Positions 17,704-27,099 are shown, numbered from the stretch's first letter. The stretch: 46,925 nt of DNA from Rhodospirillales bacterium (GCA_007695045.1 REEP01000049.1:1-46925); one strand, 5' to 3'. Program-made: numbers and translations. The notes: generated by a model not told the origin, from the letters alone.

Positions 17704-18480
17704 GTGACGGTACTGGAGCACTCACCGGCCGTGTCTCCTGAACACGTGCTGATCCTGGGCGGAACCACAGACGCCGCGCAGTTGGCCCGTGCGATTCATG
17801 GCGGTCTCGGCGACCGCGTTGCGGTTATCACCGCACTGCCTGCCCGGTTGCCGCCGCGTCAGGCCCCGCCCGGGCGGCTCAAGATCGGCAGTTTCGGTGG
17901 CGTTGAGGGGTTCGTCCGTTTTCTGTCCGACGAGGGGATCACGGCGGTGGTCGATGCGACGCCGCCGTTCGAAACCGGCATCTCCCAGAGCGCGGCCATC
18001 GCGTGCGAGAGCGTCCGGGTTGCCCGGATCGTCCTGCAGCGGCCGCCCTGGCAGCCGGCGTCGGGTGACCGCTGGTACCCGGTCGACTCCTTGAACGAAG
18101 CCGCGCGTGCCTTGCCCGCCGTTGGCCGTCGCGCCTTCCTCACCACAGGGGCGGGCGGGATCAATGTCTTCGCCGGCCTGACCGACATGTGGTTTCTGGT
18201 TCGCCTGTTCACGCCGGCAGCGGCACCGCTGCCGCTGCGAAATCACGTCGTCATGGTTGCACGTCCACCGTTCACGGTGGCGGACGAGCGGCACCTCATC
18301 GAAACGCATGGCATCCAGGCTTTGGTGACACGGCAGAGCGGTGGCCCCATCGACGCCAAGCTGGAAGCGGCCCGTGAGGCCGGCATTCCGGTGGTCATGG
18401 TACGCCGGCCGCCGCCGCCACCGGGCGAAGTGGTACCGACCGTCGAAGCGGCACTGGCTTGGCTCAGCGGCCGACTGTAA
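17704..18480 (+). CDS. cobK: precorrin-6A reductase
   Basis: About 258 residues from GTG 17704, matching the CobK/CbiJ family. It reduces precorrin-6A to dihydro-precorrin-6B with NADPH in aerobic cobalamin synthesis. The N-terminal nucleotide-binding motif ILGGTTDAAQLA and the substrate-site segment DATPPFETGISQSA are visible; LTTGAGGINVFAG starts the second half and the C-terminus has VTRQSGGPIDAKLEAA. The exact start is unsure: GTG 17704 has a weak ribosome site, and a later GTG near 17728 is possible. It is isolated from other cob genes and convergent with thyX. Confidence 0.88.
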   Translation: MTVLEHSPAVSPEHVLILGGTTDAAQLARAIHGGLGDRVAVITALPARLPPRQAPPGRLKIGSFGGVEGFVRFLSDEGITAVVDATPPFETGISQSAAIACESVRVARIVLQRPPWQPASGDRWYPVDSLNEAARALPAVGRRAFLTTGAGGINVFAGLTDMWFLVRLFTPAAAPLPLRNHVVMVARPPFTVADERHLIETHGIQALVTRQSGGPIDAKLEAAREAGIPVVMVRRPPPPPGEVVPTVEAALAWLSGRL

Positions 18481-18548
18481 ACACCGATCGGTCCCGGTGG
18501 CGCCGGTTCAGCCGGCTTGACGGGCTTTGGTCGCGGCGCCGGTCGCGG

Positions 18549-19487
18549 TTACGGGGTGCGGCCGATCGCCTGCATCAACTCCCGCCATTCCCGTTTGCTG
18601 AGCCCGCTGGAGGCCGTATCGACGTCCTCCCCCGCAAGCAGCCTCCGGACAACCGCAAGCGCCTTGGCGGACAGGTGCACGCCACCCAGGCGGTGTTCCT
18701 GGAAAGCTGCGAAGGTGACCGGCAGCCAGCGCTGAAGCGTGTCCATCATCGCTTCGGCATAGGCCCGGATTTCGTACTGGGCATGGGGGTCGGCGCGCAG
18801 GCTCAGGAAATGCATCAGGTTGTGCAGATCGATCTTCCAATACCACTGCGTGTAGGTGGCAAGGGTCAGGTTCATCCGCGCCAGTTCCCGCGCCAGGCCC
18901 GACCGCGCCGGATCCAGCGGATTGCCGAAACGGTCCTGGTTCAGCATGTCCTCGTAGTGGGCGTAGCAGCGTTCGGCATCCTCGCGCAGCAGCGACAGCA
19001 CATTCGCCGCTTCCGCAGCCGTCAGTGCCGTGCCACGACCCTGGCGATTGGCGGTTGATTGGGCGGCCAAGTGTTCCGCCGCCGGCAGATAATACTCCTT
19101 GTCGAGAATGGAGTACCGGCCCGAGATCTCGTTGACGCTGGCGGTACGATGGCGAATCCATTGTCTGGCGACAAAGATCGGCAGTTTGACGTGATATTTG
19201 ATCTCGCACATCTCGAACGGCGTGGTGTGCCGATGACGCATCAGGTAGCCGATCAGGGCGGCATCGTCCTGCACCCGCCGGGTGCCGGCGCCGTAGGATA
19301 CCCGGGCCGCCTGCACCACGGCGCCGTCGTCACCCATGTAGTCGATCACACGGATGAAGCCGTGATCCAGGACCGGGATCGTCTGATAGAGGATGTCTTC
19401 CAGCGCCGGCACCGTGGCCCGGCGCGTGGTGGCCGTCGCCTCTCGTTCCGCTGCGATTGCCGCCTGCTGTTCCGCCGTCAGTTCCAT
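18549..19487 (-). CDS. thyX: FAD-dependent thymidylate synthase
   Basis: Makes dTMP from dUMP using methylene-tetrahydrofolate and NADPH through a flavin, replacing or supplementing ThyA. It has 312 residues. The ThyX motif RHRxxSxNExSxR is present as [13 protein letters not shown] (112-124). Other matches are [12 protein letters not shown] and [22 protein letters not shown] 19487 is preceded by AGGAGAG with five-base spacing; the ATG 33 bases upstream lacks a site. It converges with cobK, 68 bp apart. Confidence 0.96.
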   Translation of the reverse strand: MELTAEQQAAIAAEREATATTRRATVPALEDILYQTIPVLDHGFIRVIDYMGDDGAVVQAARVSYGAGTRRVQDDAALIGYLMRHRHTTPFEMCEIKYHVKLPIFVARQWIRHRTASVNEISGRYSILDKEYYLPAAEHLAAQSTANRQGRGTALTAAEAANVLSLLREDAERCYAHYEDMLNQDRFGNPLDPARSGLARELARMNLTLATYTQWYWKIDLHNLMHFLSLRADPHAQYEIRAYAEAMMDTLQRWLPVTFAAFQEHRLGGVHLSAKALAVVRRLLAGEDVDTASSGLSKREWRELMQAIGRTP

Positions 19488-19652
19488 TATGTCTCTCCTG
19501 CCCGCACCCGGACCGGCCATTGGTTAAGGCCCAGACCTCGAGGGGTCAGCCACGATTACCGATTGCGTTGCGAAATTCTATGCATAGTGTCATGGCCTAC
19601 GGGGCTGGGCCGCGTGTGCTCCGAGACTGGACCAGATGGAGAAAGGTCAACA

Positions 19653-19793
19653 ATGCCCACGCTATCGCCCACGGCGCGTTTGATGGCGGGATACAAAGCC
19701 TTCCATGCCGAGTATGACCCCCATCGACGGCAGTTGTTCGAGACGCTCTCGACCTGCCAAGCGGAGACCGGAACGTTCGTGGCGGCCGGCTGA
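19653..19793 (+). pseudogene. truncated beta-carbonic anhydrase N-terminal remnant
   Basis: A 46-codon frame, with GGAGAAAGG ahead of ATG 19653. It reads like the N-terminal helix of a beta-class carbonic anhydrase: LMAGYKAFHAEYDPHRRQLF, then ETGTFVAA where intact enzymes run into the zinc ligand motif CSDSR. Here it stops after VAAG. Sequence after 19793 does not continue the enzyme and ccmA begins 53 bp later, so about 170 residues are missing. The likely origin is a deletion that joined the gene's start to the ccm operon. Alternatively it is a real small ORF; the match is short. Confidence 0.5.
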
Positions 19794-19845
19794 CAGGGGC
19801 GGGCTGCCGGCCTCGCGCCGACCGCAACAAGGCCGCCATCACGCC

Positions 19846-20514
19846 ATGAGCGTCTTCGCCGGACATCGTCTCACCTGTATTCGTGGCCAACGGGTGGTGT
19901 TCCGGGACTTGAGTTTCGAGGTGAACGCGGGCGGATTGCTGCTGCTTGTCGGCGCGAACGGCAGCGGCAAGACCAGCCTGCTCCGATTGATGGCCGGCTT
20001 GTTGGCTCCTGCCGCCGGCGTGATCTGTTGGGACGGTGACGACGTGCGCCGGGACGCGGAGACCTTCCGCGGGGTCATGCGGTACGTCGGTCACCTGGAC
20101 GCGGTCAAGCCGGCCCTGACCGTGGCCGAACACCTGCGGTTCTGGGCGGCCCTGCAGATCGCGCCGGGTTCGCCGGCCCAGCCGGAGGTGACGACGGCCC
20201 TGGAAGCCTTCGGGATCGCGCACTTGGCCGAGCTCCCCGGCCGCTTCCTGTCCGCCGGGCAGCGCCGGCGTCTGGCGTTGGCCCGACTGCTGCTGGTGCC
20301 GGCACGGCTGTGGCTGCTGGACGAGCCACGGACCGCCCTGGATACCGCGGCGGTGGCCCGCCTCGACGCCGCCATCGCCGATCATCGCCGCACCGGCGGC
20401 GTGGTGGTCCTGTCCTCCCATGCCGGGGAGCGTCCTCCTGAAGCGACGGTCCTCAACCTTGATGACTTTGCGGCGGCCGCGACGGAGGCATGGGGGTGGC
20501 GAGAGGCGTGGTGA
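19846..20514 (+). CDS. ccmA: heme exporter ATP-binding protein CcmA
   Basis: The ATPase of the CcmABCD complex, which releases holo-CcmE during cytochrome c maturation. It has 222 residues. Walker A GANGSGKTS, a shortened signature LSAGQRRRLALARLL and Walker B LWLLDEPRTALD are all present. ATG 19846 (MSVFAGHRL) is chosen over the open frame upstream, which has non-family sequence. It is the first gene of the ccm operon; its end overlaps ccmB. Confidence 0.94.
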   Translation: MSVFAGHRLTCIRGQRVVFRDLSFEVNAGGLLLLVGANGSGKTSLLRLMAGLLAPAAGVICWDGDDVRRDAETFRGVMRYVGHLDAVKPALTVAEHLRFWAALQIAPGSPAQPEVTTALEAFGIAHLAELPGRFLSAGQRRRLALARLLLVPARLWLLDEPRTALDTAAVARLDAAIADHRRTGGVVVLSSHAGERPPEATVLNLDDFAAAATEAWGWREAW

Positions 20515-21176
20515 GCGCGACGTTGGCGGTGATCCGCCGCGATCTTCGGTTGGCTTTCCGCCACGGCAGCGACAGCCTGGGCGCGGTGGTGTTCTTCGTG
20601 CTGGCGGTGGTGCTGTTCCCTTTCGGCGTCGGGCCAGGGCAGGAGGTGCTGGCGCGTATCGCGCCCGGCGTGATCTGGGTGGCGGCGCTGCTGGCCGCGA
20701 TGCTGTCTTTGGAGCGGCTGTTCCAGACCGATTTCGAGGATGGCAGTTTGGAACTTCTGGTGCTGTCGCCACTTCCGCTGTCACTCCTGGTGGTGGCCAA
20801 GGTCCTGGCCCACTGGCTGACCACCGGTGTGCCGTTGCTGCTGGCCAGTCCGGTGCTGGCGGTACTGCTGGGGTTGCCGACCGAAGGCTTTGGCCTGCTG
20901 CTGGCAGCGCTCGCCCTCGGCACGCCAAGCCTCAGCCTGGTGGGCGCGGTGGGCGCAGCCCTGGTGCTGGGGGCGCGGCGCGGCGGCGTGCTGGTGAGCC
21001 TGCTCGTGCTGCCGCTCTACATCCCGATCCTGATCTTCGGGGTGGCGGCGGTGGACGCGGCGATAACCGGCGTGGCGGCGCGCCCGCCCATCCTGCTGCT
21101 GGCCGGTTTCCTCGCCGCGGCGCTGGCGCTGGCGCCGTGGGCCGCCGCGGCGGCGCTGCGCGAAGCCGTGGCATGA
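20490..21176 (+). CDS. ccmB: heme exporter membrane protein CcmB
   Basis: An inner-membrane partner of CcmA, 228 residues with about six hydrophobic segments. Family landmarks are ALRHG-like FRHGSDSL near the start, RIAPGVIWVAALLAAMLSLERLFQTDFEDGSLE in the middle (seen in parts) and RRGGVLVSLLVLPLYIPILI. The ATG at 20490 overlaps ccmA by 25 bases; a GTG at 20511 that overlaps the ccmA stop as GTGA is an equally plausible start and would give 221 residues. Confidence 0.93.
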   Translation: MGVARGVVSATLAVIRRDLRLAFRHGSDSLGAVVFFVLAVVLFPFGVGPGQEVLARIAPGVIWVAALLAAMLSLERLFQTDFEDGSLELLVLSPLPLSLLVVAKVLAHWLTTGVPLLLASPVLAVLLGLPTEGFGLLLAALALGTPSLSLVGAVGAALVLGARRGGVLVSLLVLPLYIPILIFGVAAVDAAITGVAARPPILLLAGFLAAALALAPWAAAAALREAVA

Positions 21177-21308
21177 GACCGGACCCCGGGCCGGATTGTC
21201 GACCCCGCAGGCCGGCACCGCGGCCGATTTTCGTTGAAGCAGGTTCCTCTTATATCTAATCCATCGGGAGGCGCCGTGGTGTTTGCGCCGTCAGGGCAGG
21301 TAGCGAGG

Positions 21309-22028
21309 ATGTCGAGGTTCGCCAACCCCAACCGGTTTCTGCGCTGGAGCGATCGGCTGGTGCCATGGCTGGCGACGGTGACGGGGGTTCTGTTCGCGGT
21401 CGGGCTGTACTGGGCCCTGGTCGCCTCCCCGCCGGATTACCAGCAGGGCGAAAGCGTTCGCATCATGTACGTGCATGTGCCGGCGGCATGGATGGCACTG
21501 TTCTGCTATACCGCCATGGCCGGTGCGGCCGCCGTCGGGCTGATCTGGAAACATCCGCTGGCCGACTTGATTGCCAAGGCGACGGCGCCGATCGGCGCGG
21601 CATTCACCCTGCTTGCCCTGGTCACGGGCGCGTTGTGGGGCAAGCCGATGTGGGGCACCTGGTGGGTGTGGGACGCGCGTCTCACATCCGTCCTCGTCCT
21701 GTTCTTTCTGTACCTCGGCTATATCGCCCTCAACAGCGCCTTCGACGAACCCGGCCGCGGCGCCCGGGCATCGGCGATCCTGGCGCTGGTGGGGTTGGTC
21801 AACGTGCCGATCATCAAGTTCTCGGTGGACTGGTGGTATACCCTGCATCAGCCGGCCAGCGTGATCCGCCTTGAAGGCCCGGCCATCCACGCGAGCATGC
21901 TATGGCCGCTGCTGCTGATGGCGGCCGCCTTCACCAGCTATTATTTCTGGGTGCTGGCGGTGCGCGTTCGCGGCGAGATCATGGCCCACAAGATCCGGGC
22001 TCTGCGGCTGCGACAAGCGTACGGCTGA
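21309..22028 (+). CDS. ccmC: heme export/transfer membrane protein CcmC
   Basis: Presents heme to CcmE at the periplasmic face. It has 239 residues from ATG 21309, with six predicted membrane helices. The tryptophan-rich heme-handling motif WGTWWVWDARLTS is intact, with conserved His residues in YVHVPAAW and HASMLWPL. The start MSRFANPNRF matches the usual alphaproteobacterial beginning; an upstream in-frame ATG at 21234 adds 25 unlikely residues. It is 132 bp after ccmB. Confidence 0.94.
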   Translation: MSRFANPNRFLRWSDRLVPWLATVTGVLFAVGLYWALVASPPDYQQGESVRIMYVHVPAAWMALFCYTAMAGAAAVGLIWKHPLADLIAKATAPIGAAFTLLALVTGALWGKPMWGTWWVWDARLTSVLVLFFLYLGYIALNSAFDEPGRGARASAILALVGLVNVPIIKFSVDWWYTLHQPASVIRLEGPAIHASMLWPLLLMAAAFTSYYFWVLAVRVRGEIMAHKIRALRLRQAYG

Positions 22029-22067
22029 GCCAGACGGGACGAGAGCAAGAGGATTTTCATTCAGTCG

Positions 22068-22268
22068 ATGGACCCGGTTGCGACGTTTTTGGAGATGGGC
22101 GGTTACGGCCGCTTCGTGTGGCCGGCGTTTGCCTTCACCGCACTGGTATTGGCCGGGCTGCTCGTTCAGAGCCTGCGAACCTTGAAGAGCCGGGAAGCGC
22201 AACTGGCCTTTCTGCGGGATGCTGTCGAGCGCACCCGTCCGACGCGAGGCGAGGCCCGCGAGGCATGA
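22068..22268 (+). CDS. ccmD: heme exporter small membrane protein CcmD
   Basis: A 66-residue protein with one membrane helix (FVWPAFAFTALVLAGLLVQSL, about 16-36) and a charged cytoplasmic C-terminus. The family FLEMGGYGRFVWPAF pattern is clear. CcmD binds CcmC and CcmE and helps release heme-bound CcmE. The stop overlaps the ccmE start as ATGA. Confidence 0.9.
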   Translation: MDPVATFLEMGGYGRFVWPAFAFTALVLAGLLVQSLRTLKSREAQLAFLRDAVERTRPTRGEAREA

Positions 22269-22735
22269 AACGCAAGCATAAGCGGCTGACCTTTGTGGCG
22301 GTGGGGGTGGGACTGCTGAGCCTCGCCGCCGCCCTGTTCCTGTCCGCCATCGGTGACTCGGTCGCCTTCTTCCACAGCCCCTCCGACCTGGCGAACCATG
22401 GCGACCTGGGCGATCGCCGCATCCGCGTCGGCGGCTTGGTGGAGGACGGCAGTGTCCAGCGGGGCCAGGGAGCGGAAGTGCGTTTCCGGGTCACCGACTT
22501 GGCCCAGTCGGTGCCGGTGGTCTATGTCGGCATCCTGCCGGATCTGTTCCGGGAGGGGCAGGGGGTGGTGGCGCAGGGACGGCTCAGGGACGGTGTGTTC
22601 GTCGCCGACGAGGTGCTCGCCCGGCATGACGAGACGTACATGCCGCCGGAGGTGGCCGAGTCCCTGAAGCAGGCCGGCACCTGGCAGCACATGGAGGCCG
22701 CCGGCGCGGCGTCGATGCCGGCGGACGGCTACTGA
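22265..22735 (+). CDS. ccmE: periplasmic heme chaperone CcmE
   Basis: Carries heme covalently from CcmC to CcmF. It has 156 residues: an N-terminal membrane anchor (about 9-28) and a beta-barrel with the heme-attachment motif LARHDETYMPPEV, in which His121 is the covalent ligand and Tyr125 an axial ligand. It is translationally coupled to ccmD (ATGA) and ccmF (TGATG). Confidence 0.96.
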   Translation: MKRKHKRLTFVAVGVGLLSLAAALFLSAIGDSVAFFHSPSDLANHGDLGDRRIRVGGLVEDGSVQRGQGAEVRFRVTDLAQSVPVVYVGILPDLFREGQGVVAQGRLRDGVFVADEVLARHDETYMPPEVAESLKQAGTWQHMEAAGAASMPADGY

Positions 22736-24744
22736 TGATCGTGGAACTCGGCCATTTCGCTCTGATACTGGCGCTGGCGGTGGCGGTCATCCAGGGGACC
22801 CTGCCAATGCTGGGCGCGGCCCGCAACCATGGCCCGTGGATGGATGTGGCGCGCACGGCCGCGCTCGGGCAGGTGGCGTTGGTCGGCCTGTCGTTCGCTT
22901 GCCTGATGTACGCCTACGTCGTCTCCGATTTCTCGGTGCTCAACGTGGTTCGGAACAGCCACTCGCTGAAGCCGATGCTGTACAAGGTGTCCGGCACCTG
23001 GGGCAATCACGAGGGCTCGATGCTGCTGTGGGTGCTGATCCTCGCGCTGTTCGGGGCGGCGGTGGCGGCATGGGGGCGCAATCTGCCGCCGGCCCTGAAG
23101 GCGCGGACCCTCGCCGTCCAGGCCTGGATCGCTATCGGCTTCTATCTGTTCATCCTCCTGACCTCCAACCCGTTCACCCGCATGCTGCCGCCGCCGGCGG
23201 ACGGCCTCGGCCTCAACCCGTTGCTGCAGGACCCGGGCCTCGCGTTCCACCCGCCGCTGCTCTACCTCGGCTACGTCGGCTTCTCCATCGTGTTCTCGTT
23301 CGCCATCGCTGCCCTGATCGAGGGGCGGGTGGATGCGGCCTGGGCGCGCTGGGTGCGGCCGTGGACCCTGGCGGCCTGGGTCTTTCTGACCGCCGGTATC
23401 GCGCTGGGTTCCTGGTGGGCGTATTACGAACTGGGCTGGGGTGGCTGGTGGTTCTGGGACCCGGTGGAGAACGCCTCGTTCCTGCCGTGGCTGACTGGCA
23501 CCGCCTTGCTGCACTCCGCCATCGTGGTCGAGAAGCGAGAGACGCTGAAGGCGTGGACGATCTTTCTCGCCATCGTCACCTTCGGTCTCAGCCTGCTTGG
23601 CACTTTCCTGGTCCGCTCGGGCGTGCTCACGTCGGTGCATGCGTTCGCCACCGATCCGACCCGCGGCGTCTTCATTCTGCTGTTGCTGGTGATCGTGCTG
23701 GGCGGATCGTTCGCCCTGTTCGCGTGGCGCGGGCCGCAGCTGGCCGGTGGCGGTCTGTTCCGCCCCGTCTCCCGCGAAGGCGGGCTGCTGCTCAACAACC
23801 TGATCCTTAGCACCGCGGCGGCGGCGGTGCTGCTGGGTACGCTCTATCCGCTGATGCTGGAAGCCGTCGGCGGTGGCAAGGTTTCGGTGGGGCCACCGTT
23901 CTTCAACGCCGTGTTCGTGCCGCTGATGGGGCCGCTGATCATCGCCATGGCGGTGGGTCCGCTGTTGCCGTGGAAGCGCGGGGACCTCAGCGGCGCCCTG
24001 CAACGGTTGTGGATCGCAGGCGTGGCGGCGGCTTTGGCCGGCGCCTGGGCCTGGACCCGGGACATGAGCACGCTCCTGGGCTTGCTCGGCATGGCCATGG
24101 CGGCATGGTTGCTGGTGGGCACCCTGGTGGAACTGGCCGGCCGCATCCAGTTGTTCCGCCTGCCCTTGACCGACAGCCTGCGGCGTCTGATCGGGCTGCC
24201 GCGTTCGGCCATCGGCATGACCCTGGCCCACGCCGGGCTCGCCATCGCCATCGTCGGCATGACCGGCGACAGCGTCTGGAAGCAGGAAGCCATTCAGGTG
24301 ATGGCGCCTGGGGAGACGGTGACCGTGGGTCGCCACAGCTACACCTTCGAGGGCGCCCGCGACGTGGTGGGACCAAACTACCTCGCCATCCGCGGTACCT
24401 TCAGGGTGGAGCGGGACGGCCGCCCGGTGACCGTTCTCGAGCCGGAACGGCGCCGCTATCCGGTGGAGCGAAACGAGACGACGGAGGCGGCGATTCACCC
24501 GACGTGGCTTGGCGACCTCTACGTCACCCTCGGTGACAGCCAGGGCGGCAATGGTGCGTTCGTCACACGGATCTACTTCAATCCGTTCATACTGTGGCTC
24601 TGGACGGGGGTGGGATTGATGGTCGGCGGCGGCCTGGTCAGTCTGGCGGATCGGCGATTCCGGGTCGGTGCGCCGGCGGCACGGCGCACACAGAGCGCCT
24701 CACCTGCGCGCCCGGCAGCGGCGAAGGAAGTGGTCACGTCATGA
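22735..24744 (+). CDS. ccmF: cytochrome c heme lyase subunit CcmF
   Basis: A large polytopic membrane protein of 669 residues, usual length. With CcmH and CcmI it attaches heme to apocytochromes c. The WWD heme-binding domain reads WGGWWFWDPVENASFLPW (about 237-254), with further conserved His in SGTWGNHEGSML and HPPLLYLGYVG. The start overlaps the ccmE stop and the stop overlaps the ccmG start. Confidence 0.96.
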   Translation: MIVELGHFALILALAVAVIQGTLPMLGAARNHGPWMDVARTAALGQVALVGLSFACLMYAYVVSDFSVLNVVRNSHSLKPMLYKVSGTWGNHEGSMLLWVLILALFGAAVAAWGRNLPPALKARTLAVQAWIAIGFYLFILLTSNPFTRMLPPPADGLGLNPLLQDPGLAFHPPLLYLGYVGFSIVFSFAIAALIEGRVDAAWARWVRPWTLAAWVFLTAGIALGSWWAYYELGWGGWWFWDPVENASFLPWLTGTALLHSAIVVEKRETLKAWTIFLAIVTFGLSLLGTFLVRSGVLTSVHAFATDPTRGVFILLLLVIVLGGSFALFAWRGPQLAGGGLFRPVSREGGLLLNNLILSTAAAAVLLGTLYPLMLEAVGGGKVSVGPPFFNAVFVPLMGPLIIAMAVGPLLPWKRGDLSGALQRLWIAGVAAALAGAWAWTRDMSTLLGLLGMAMAAWLLVGTLVELAGRIQLFRLPLTDSLRRLIGLPRSAIGMTLAHAGLAIAIVGMTGDSVWKQEAIQVMAPGETVTVGRHSYTFEGARDVVGPNYLAIRGTFRVERDGRPVTVLEPERRRYPVERNETTEAAIHPTWLGDLYVTLGDSQGGNGAFVTRIYFNPFILWLWTGVGLMVGGGLVSLADRRFRVGAPAARRTQSASPARPAAAKEVVTS

Positions 24745-25343
24745 CCGATCTGCCGGCCGCGACCGCTGCATCGTCGCGACCCGACGGACGGGCATCTCCC
24801 GGGCTGCGCGCGCGGCTGCCGTTCCTGATCCCCCTCGTGGTGCTGGCGGTGGTGGCCGCCTACTTCTACGTCGGGCTCGGGCGTGATCCGCACGTGGTGC
24901 CCTCGGTCCTGATCAACCAGCCGGTGCCGGAACTGGCGCTGGCGCCGATCCTCGGCCGCGACCGCGGCTTGACCACGGCCGACCTCAAGGGAGAGGTGTC
25001 GCTGCTCAACGTGTTCGGATCGTGGTGTGTCGCCTGCCGGGTGGAGCATCCGCTGTTGATGGCCGTGGCCGGGCAGGATCTGGTGCCGATCCACGGCGTC
25101 AACTGGCGAGAACCGACGCCCCAGGCGGGACCGGCTTGGCTGGCCCGCCTGGGGGACCCCTACACCCTGGTGGGCGCCGACCCGGACAGCCGGGCCGCCA
25201 TCGCCCTCGGCGTCTCCGGCGCGCCGGAGACCTTCGTGATCGATCGTGCCGGCGTCATCCGATACAAGCACACCGGCCCGATCACGGCGGACGACTGGGA
25301 GCGGACACTGTGGCCGATCATCCAGAAGCTGCGGGCGGAATGA
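24741..25343 (+). CDS. ccmG: periplasmic thiol:disulfide interchange protein CcmG (DsbE)
   Basis: A membrane-anchored thioredoxin-fold reductant for apocytochrome c cysteines, 200 residues. The anchor is at about 26-45; the active site WCVAC places Cys96 and Cys99; GVSGAPETFVIDRAG provides the cis-Pro loop and final strands. The start codon overlaps the ccmF stop (ATGA). Confidence 0.95.
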   Translation: MTDLPAATAASSRPDGRASPGLRARLPFLIPLVVLAVVAAYFYVGLGRDPHVVPSVLINQPVPELALAPILGRDRGLTTADLKGEVSLLNVFGSWCVACRVEHPLLMAVAGQDLVPIHGVNWREPTPQAGPAWLARLGDPYTLVGADPDSRAAIALGVSGAPETFVIDRAGVIRYKHTGPITADDWERTLWPIIQKLRAE

Positions 25344-25831
25344 CCCGACGCGTGCTCTCGGCGGCGGCGGTGCTGCTGGTCGCGCTTTTCCTTCTGTCCG
25401 GTACTGGCCACGCCGGCGGGGTGCAGCCGGACGAGATCCTGAGCGATCCGGCCCTGGAAGCGCGGGCGCGGGAGATCGGCCGCGAACTGCGCTGCCTGGT
25501 CTGCCAGAACCAGTCCATCGACGAGTCCAACGCCGAACTGGCCCGGGACATGCGTATCCTGGTTCGGGCCCGTCTGCAGGAAGGCGACACCGACCGGGAG
25601 GTGCTGGATTACGTGGTGTCCCGCTACGGCGACTTCGTCCGCCTGCGCCCGCCGTTTCAGACGTCGACGTACCTGTTGTGGTGCGGCCCGGCCCTGATCC
25701 TGATGGCCGGCACGATCGCCGTGGTCGTGTTCGTCCGCAACCGCGCGCGGACGAGGGACGATGCGGCGCGGCCCCTCACCGACGCGGAGCGGGCGCGGCT
25801 CGCGGCGCTCCTGCGCGACCAGCCGCGATGA
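25340..25831 (+). CDS. ccmH: cytochrome c maturation protein CcmH (CycL, thiol-oxidoreductase type)
   Basis: 163 residues with a cleavable signal (about 1-25), the redox motif LRCLVCQNQS (Cys52, Cys55), and one C-terminal membrane helix (about 113-133). It reduces or holds the apocytochrome CXXCH site together with CcmG and CcmF. This is the short form, with the TPR part encoded separately as ccmI. ATGA overlaps at both ends. Confidence 0.94.
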   Translation: MTRRVLSAAAVLLVALFLLSGTGHAGGVQPDEILSDPALEARAREIGRELRCLVCQNQSIDESNAELARDMRILVRARLQEGDTDREVLDYVVSRYGDFVRLRPPFQTSTYLLWCGPALILMAGTIAVVVFVRNRARTRDDAARPLTDAERARLAALLRDQPR

Positions 25832-26997
25832 CGGCGCTGTGGATCGCCGCCGCCGCGGTGGCCGCCGCGGTGCTTGCCCTGGTGCTGATGCCGCTGGTGC
25901 GCCGACGGGCCGCCTACGAAACCGAGGCGTTCCGGTACGAGCTCGCCGTCTACCGTGACCAGCTGAGCGAGGTCGACCGGGAGGTGGCTCGGGGTGTTCT
26001 CGACGCGCGTCAGGCGGAGGCCGTGCGCCTGGAGATCCAGCGGCGCATCCTGGCCGCGACCGGCGCCGCGGGGGGGGCAGGCGGGAAGACGGAACCGACG
26101 GTGCCGGGCCGATCGCCCATGCTGGCGGCCACGCTGGCGGTGGCGACCGTCGCGGGCGCGTTCGCGCTCTACCTCAATCTTGGTGCACCCGACGCGCCGG
26201 ACCAGCCACTGGCGGCCCGCGAGCCGACGGGGCAGCCTGTCGCCACCGGTCTCGCCGTTCCCCCCGACGCCACCCTGTTGGAGGCGGTGGATGCGCTGGA
26301 ACGGCATCTGGAGGCGAACCCGGGCGATGCCCAGGGCTGGTTCCTGCTCGGCCGGTCCTACCTCAGCCTGCAGCAATTCCCGGAAGCGGTCTCGGCGCTG
26401 CGCAATGCCCTGGACCTTGCCGGGCAGCGGCCGGAGATCGCGGCCGAATATGGCGAGGCGATCATCGCCCTGGCGCAAGGTCGGGTCCCGGAGGAGGCGC
26501 GCAACGCCATGAAGCTGGCCCTTATCGGCGACCCGCTGAATGCCCGCGCGCGCTATTACCTGGCGCTGGACCGGGCACAGCAGGGTGACTACCGGGTGGC
26601 ATTGCAGGGCTGGGCCGACCTGCTTGCGCTGTCGCCGGCGGACGCCCCGTGGCGGGCCTTGGTTGAAACACAGATGGCCCGGGCGGCGGACGAGATCGGG
26701 GTGGATCCGGCCGAGATCGTACCCTCGCCGGAGGCATTGGACTTGGCCGAGACGCACGCGGCCCCGGTGGTGGCGCCGGGACTCACGCCCGAGCAGACCG
26801 AGGCCATCGCCGACCTGTCCGTCGAGGAGCGGATGGCGATGGTGCGCGACATGGTGGATGGGCTCGCCAGGCGGCTGGAAGACTCGCCGGACGATGCCGA
26901 TGGCTGGCGCCGGCTGGCGCGTGCGTACGAAGTCCTGGGCGAACCCGACAAGGCGGCAGATGCGCTCGAGCGCGCCAAGGTGGCCGAGGGCTCCTGA
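25828..26997 (+). CDS. ccmI: cytochrome c maturation apocytochrome chaperone CcmI (CycH)
   Basis: 389 residues. Two N-terminal membrane helices (about 2-22 and 93-112) flank a cytoplasmic coiled-coil loop (YRDQLSEVDREVARGVLD is characteristic). The periplasmic part has TPR-like repeats (for example DAQGWFLLGRSYLSLQQFPE and RARYYLALDRAQQGDYRVA) that bind the apocytochrome C-terminus. A last TPR is at DADGWRRLARAYEVLGEPDK. The start overlaps the ccmH stop. It is the last gene of the operon; a UUCG hairpin follows at 27031. Confidence 0.93.
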   Translation: MTALWIAAAAVAAAVLALVLMPLVRRRAAYETEAFRYELAVYRDQLSEVDREVARGVLDARQAEAVRLEIQRRILAATGAAGGAGGKTEPTVPGRSPMLAATLAVATVAGAFALYLNLGAPDAPDQPLAAREPTGQPVATGLAVPPDATLLEAVDALERHLEANPGDAQGWFLLGRSYLSLQQFPEAVSALRNALDLAGQRPEIAAEYGEAIIALAQGRVPEEARNAMKLALIGDPLNARARYYLALDRAQQGDYRVALQGWADLLALSPADAPWRALVETQMARAADEIGVDPAEIVPSPEALDLAETHAAPVVAPGLTPEQTEAIADLSVEERMAMVRDMVDGLARRLEDSPDDADGWRRLARAYEVLGEPDKAADALERAKVAEGS

Positions 26998-27030
26998 GCG
27001 TGCCTGCCGGAAGCTCGGTTGTCCTAACGT

Positions 27031-27044
27031 GACACTTCGGTGTC
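27031..27044 (+). terminator. UUCG-capped hairpin after ccmI
   Basis: GACAC-TTCG-GTGTC lies 33 bp after the ccmI stop. There is no T-run, so it may end transcription weakly or protect the 3' end of the ccm message. Confidence 0.35.
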
Positions 27045-27070
27045 GCCGTGCGGGCGCTCCGGCGCGGGGC

Positions 27071-27099
27071 TTGCGTTTTCGCCGTCGGCTTGGAATAAA
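27071..27099 (+). promoter_or_regulatory. candidate sigma-70 promoter of pgk
   Basis: TTGCGT (27071-27076), 17-bp spacer, AATAAA (27094-27099), four of six matches in each box. It would start near 27106, leaving a leader of about 158 nt before pgk. Confidence 0.4.

Noticed and set aside
19597-20928. 443-codon minus-strand frame across ccmA and ccmB
   Set aside because: Antisense to two well-recognised ccm genes and without any family features.
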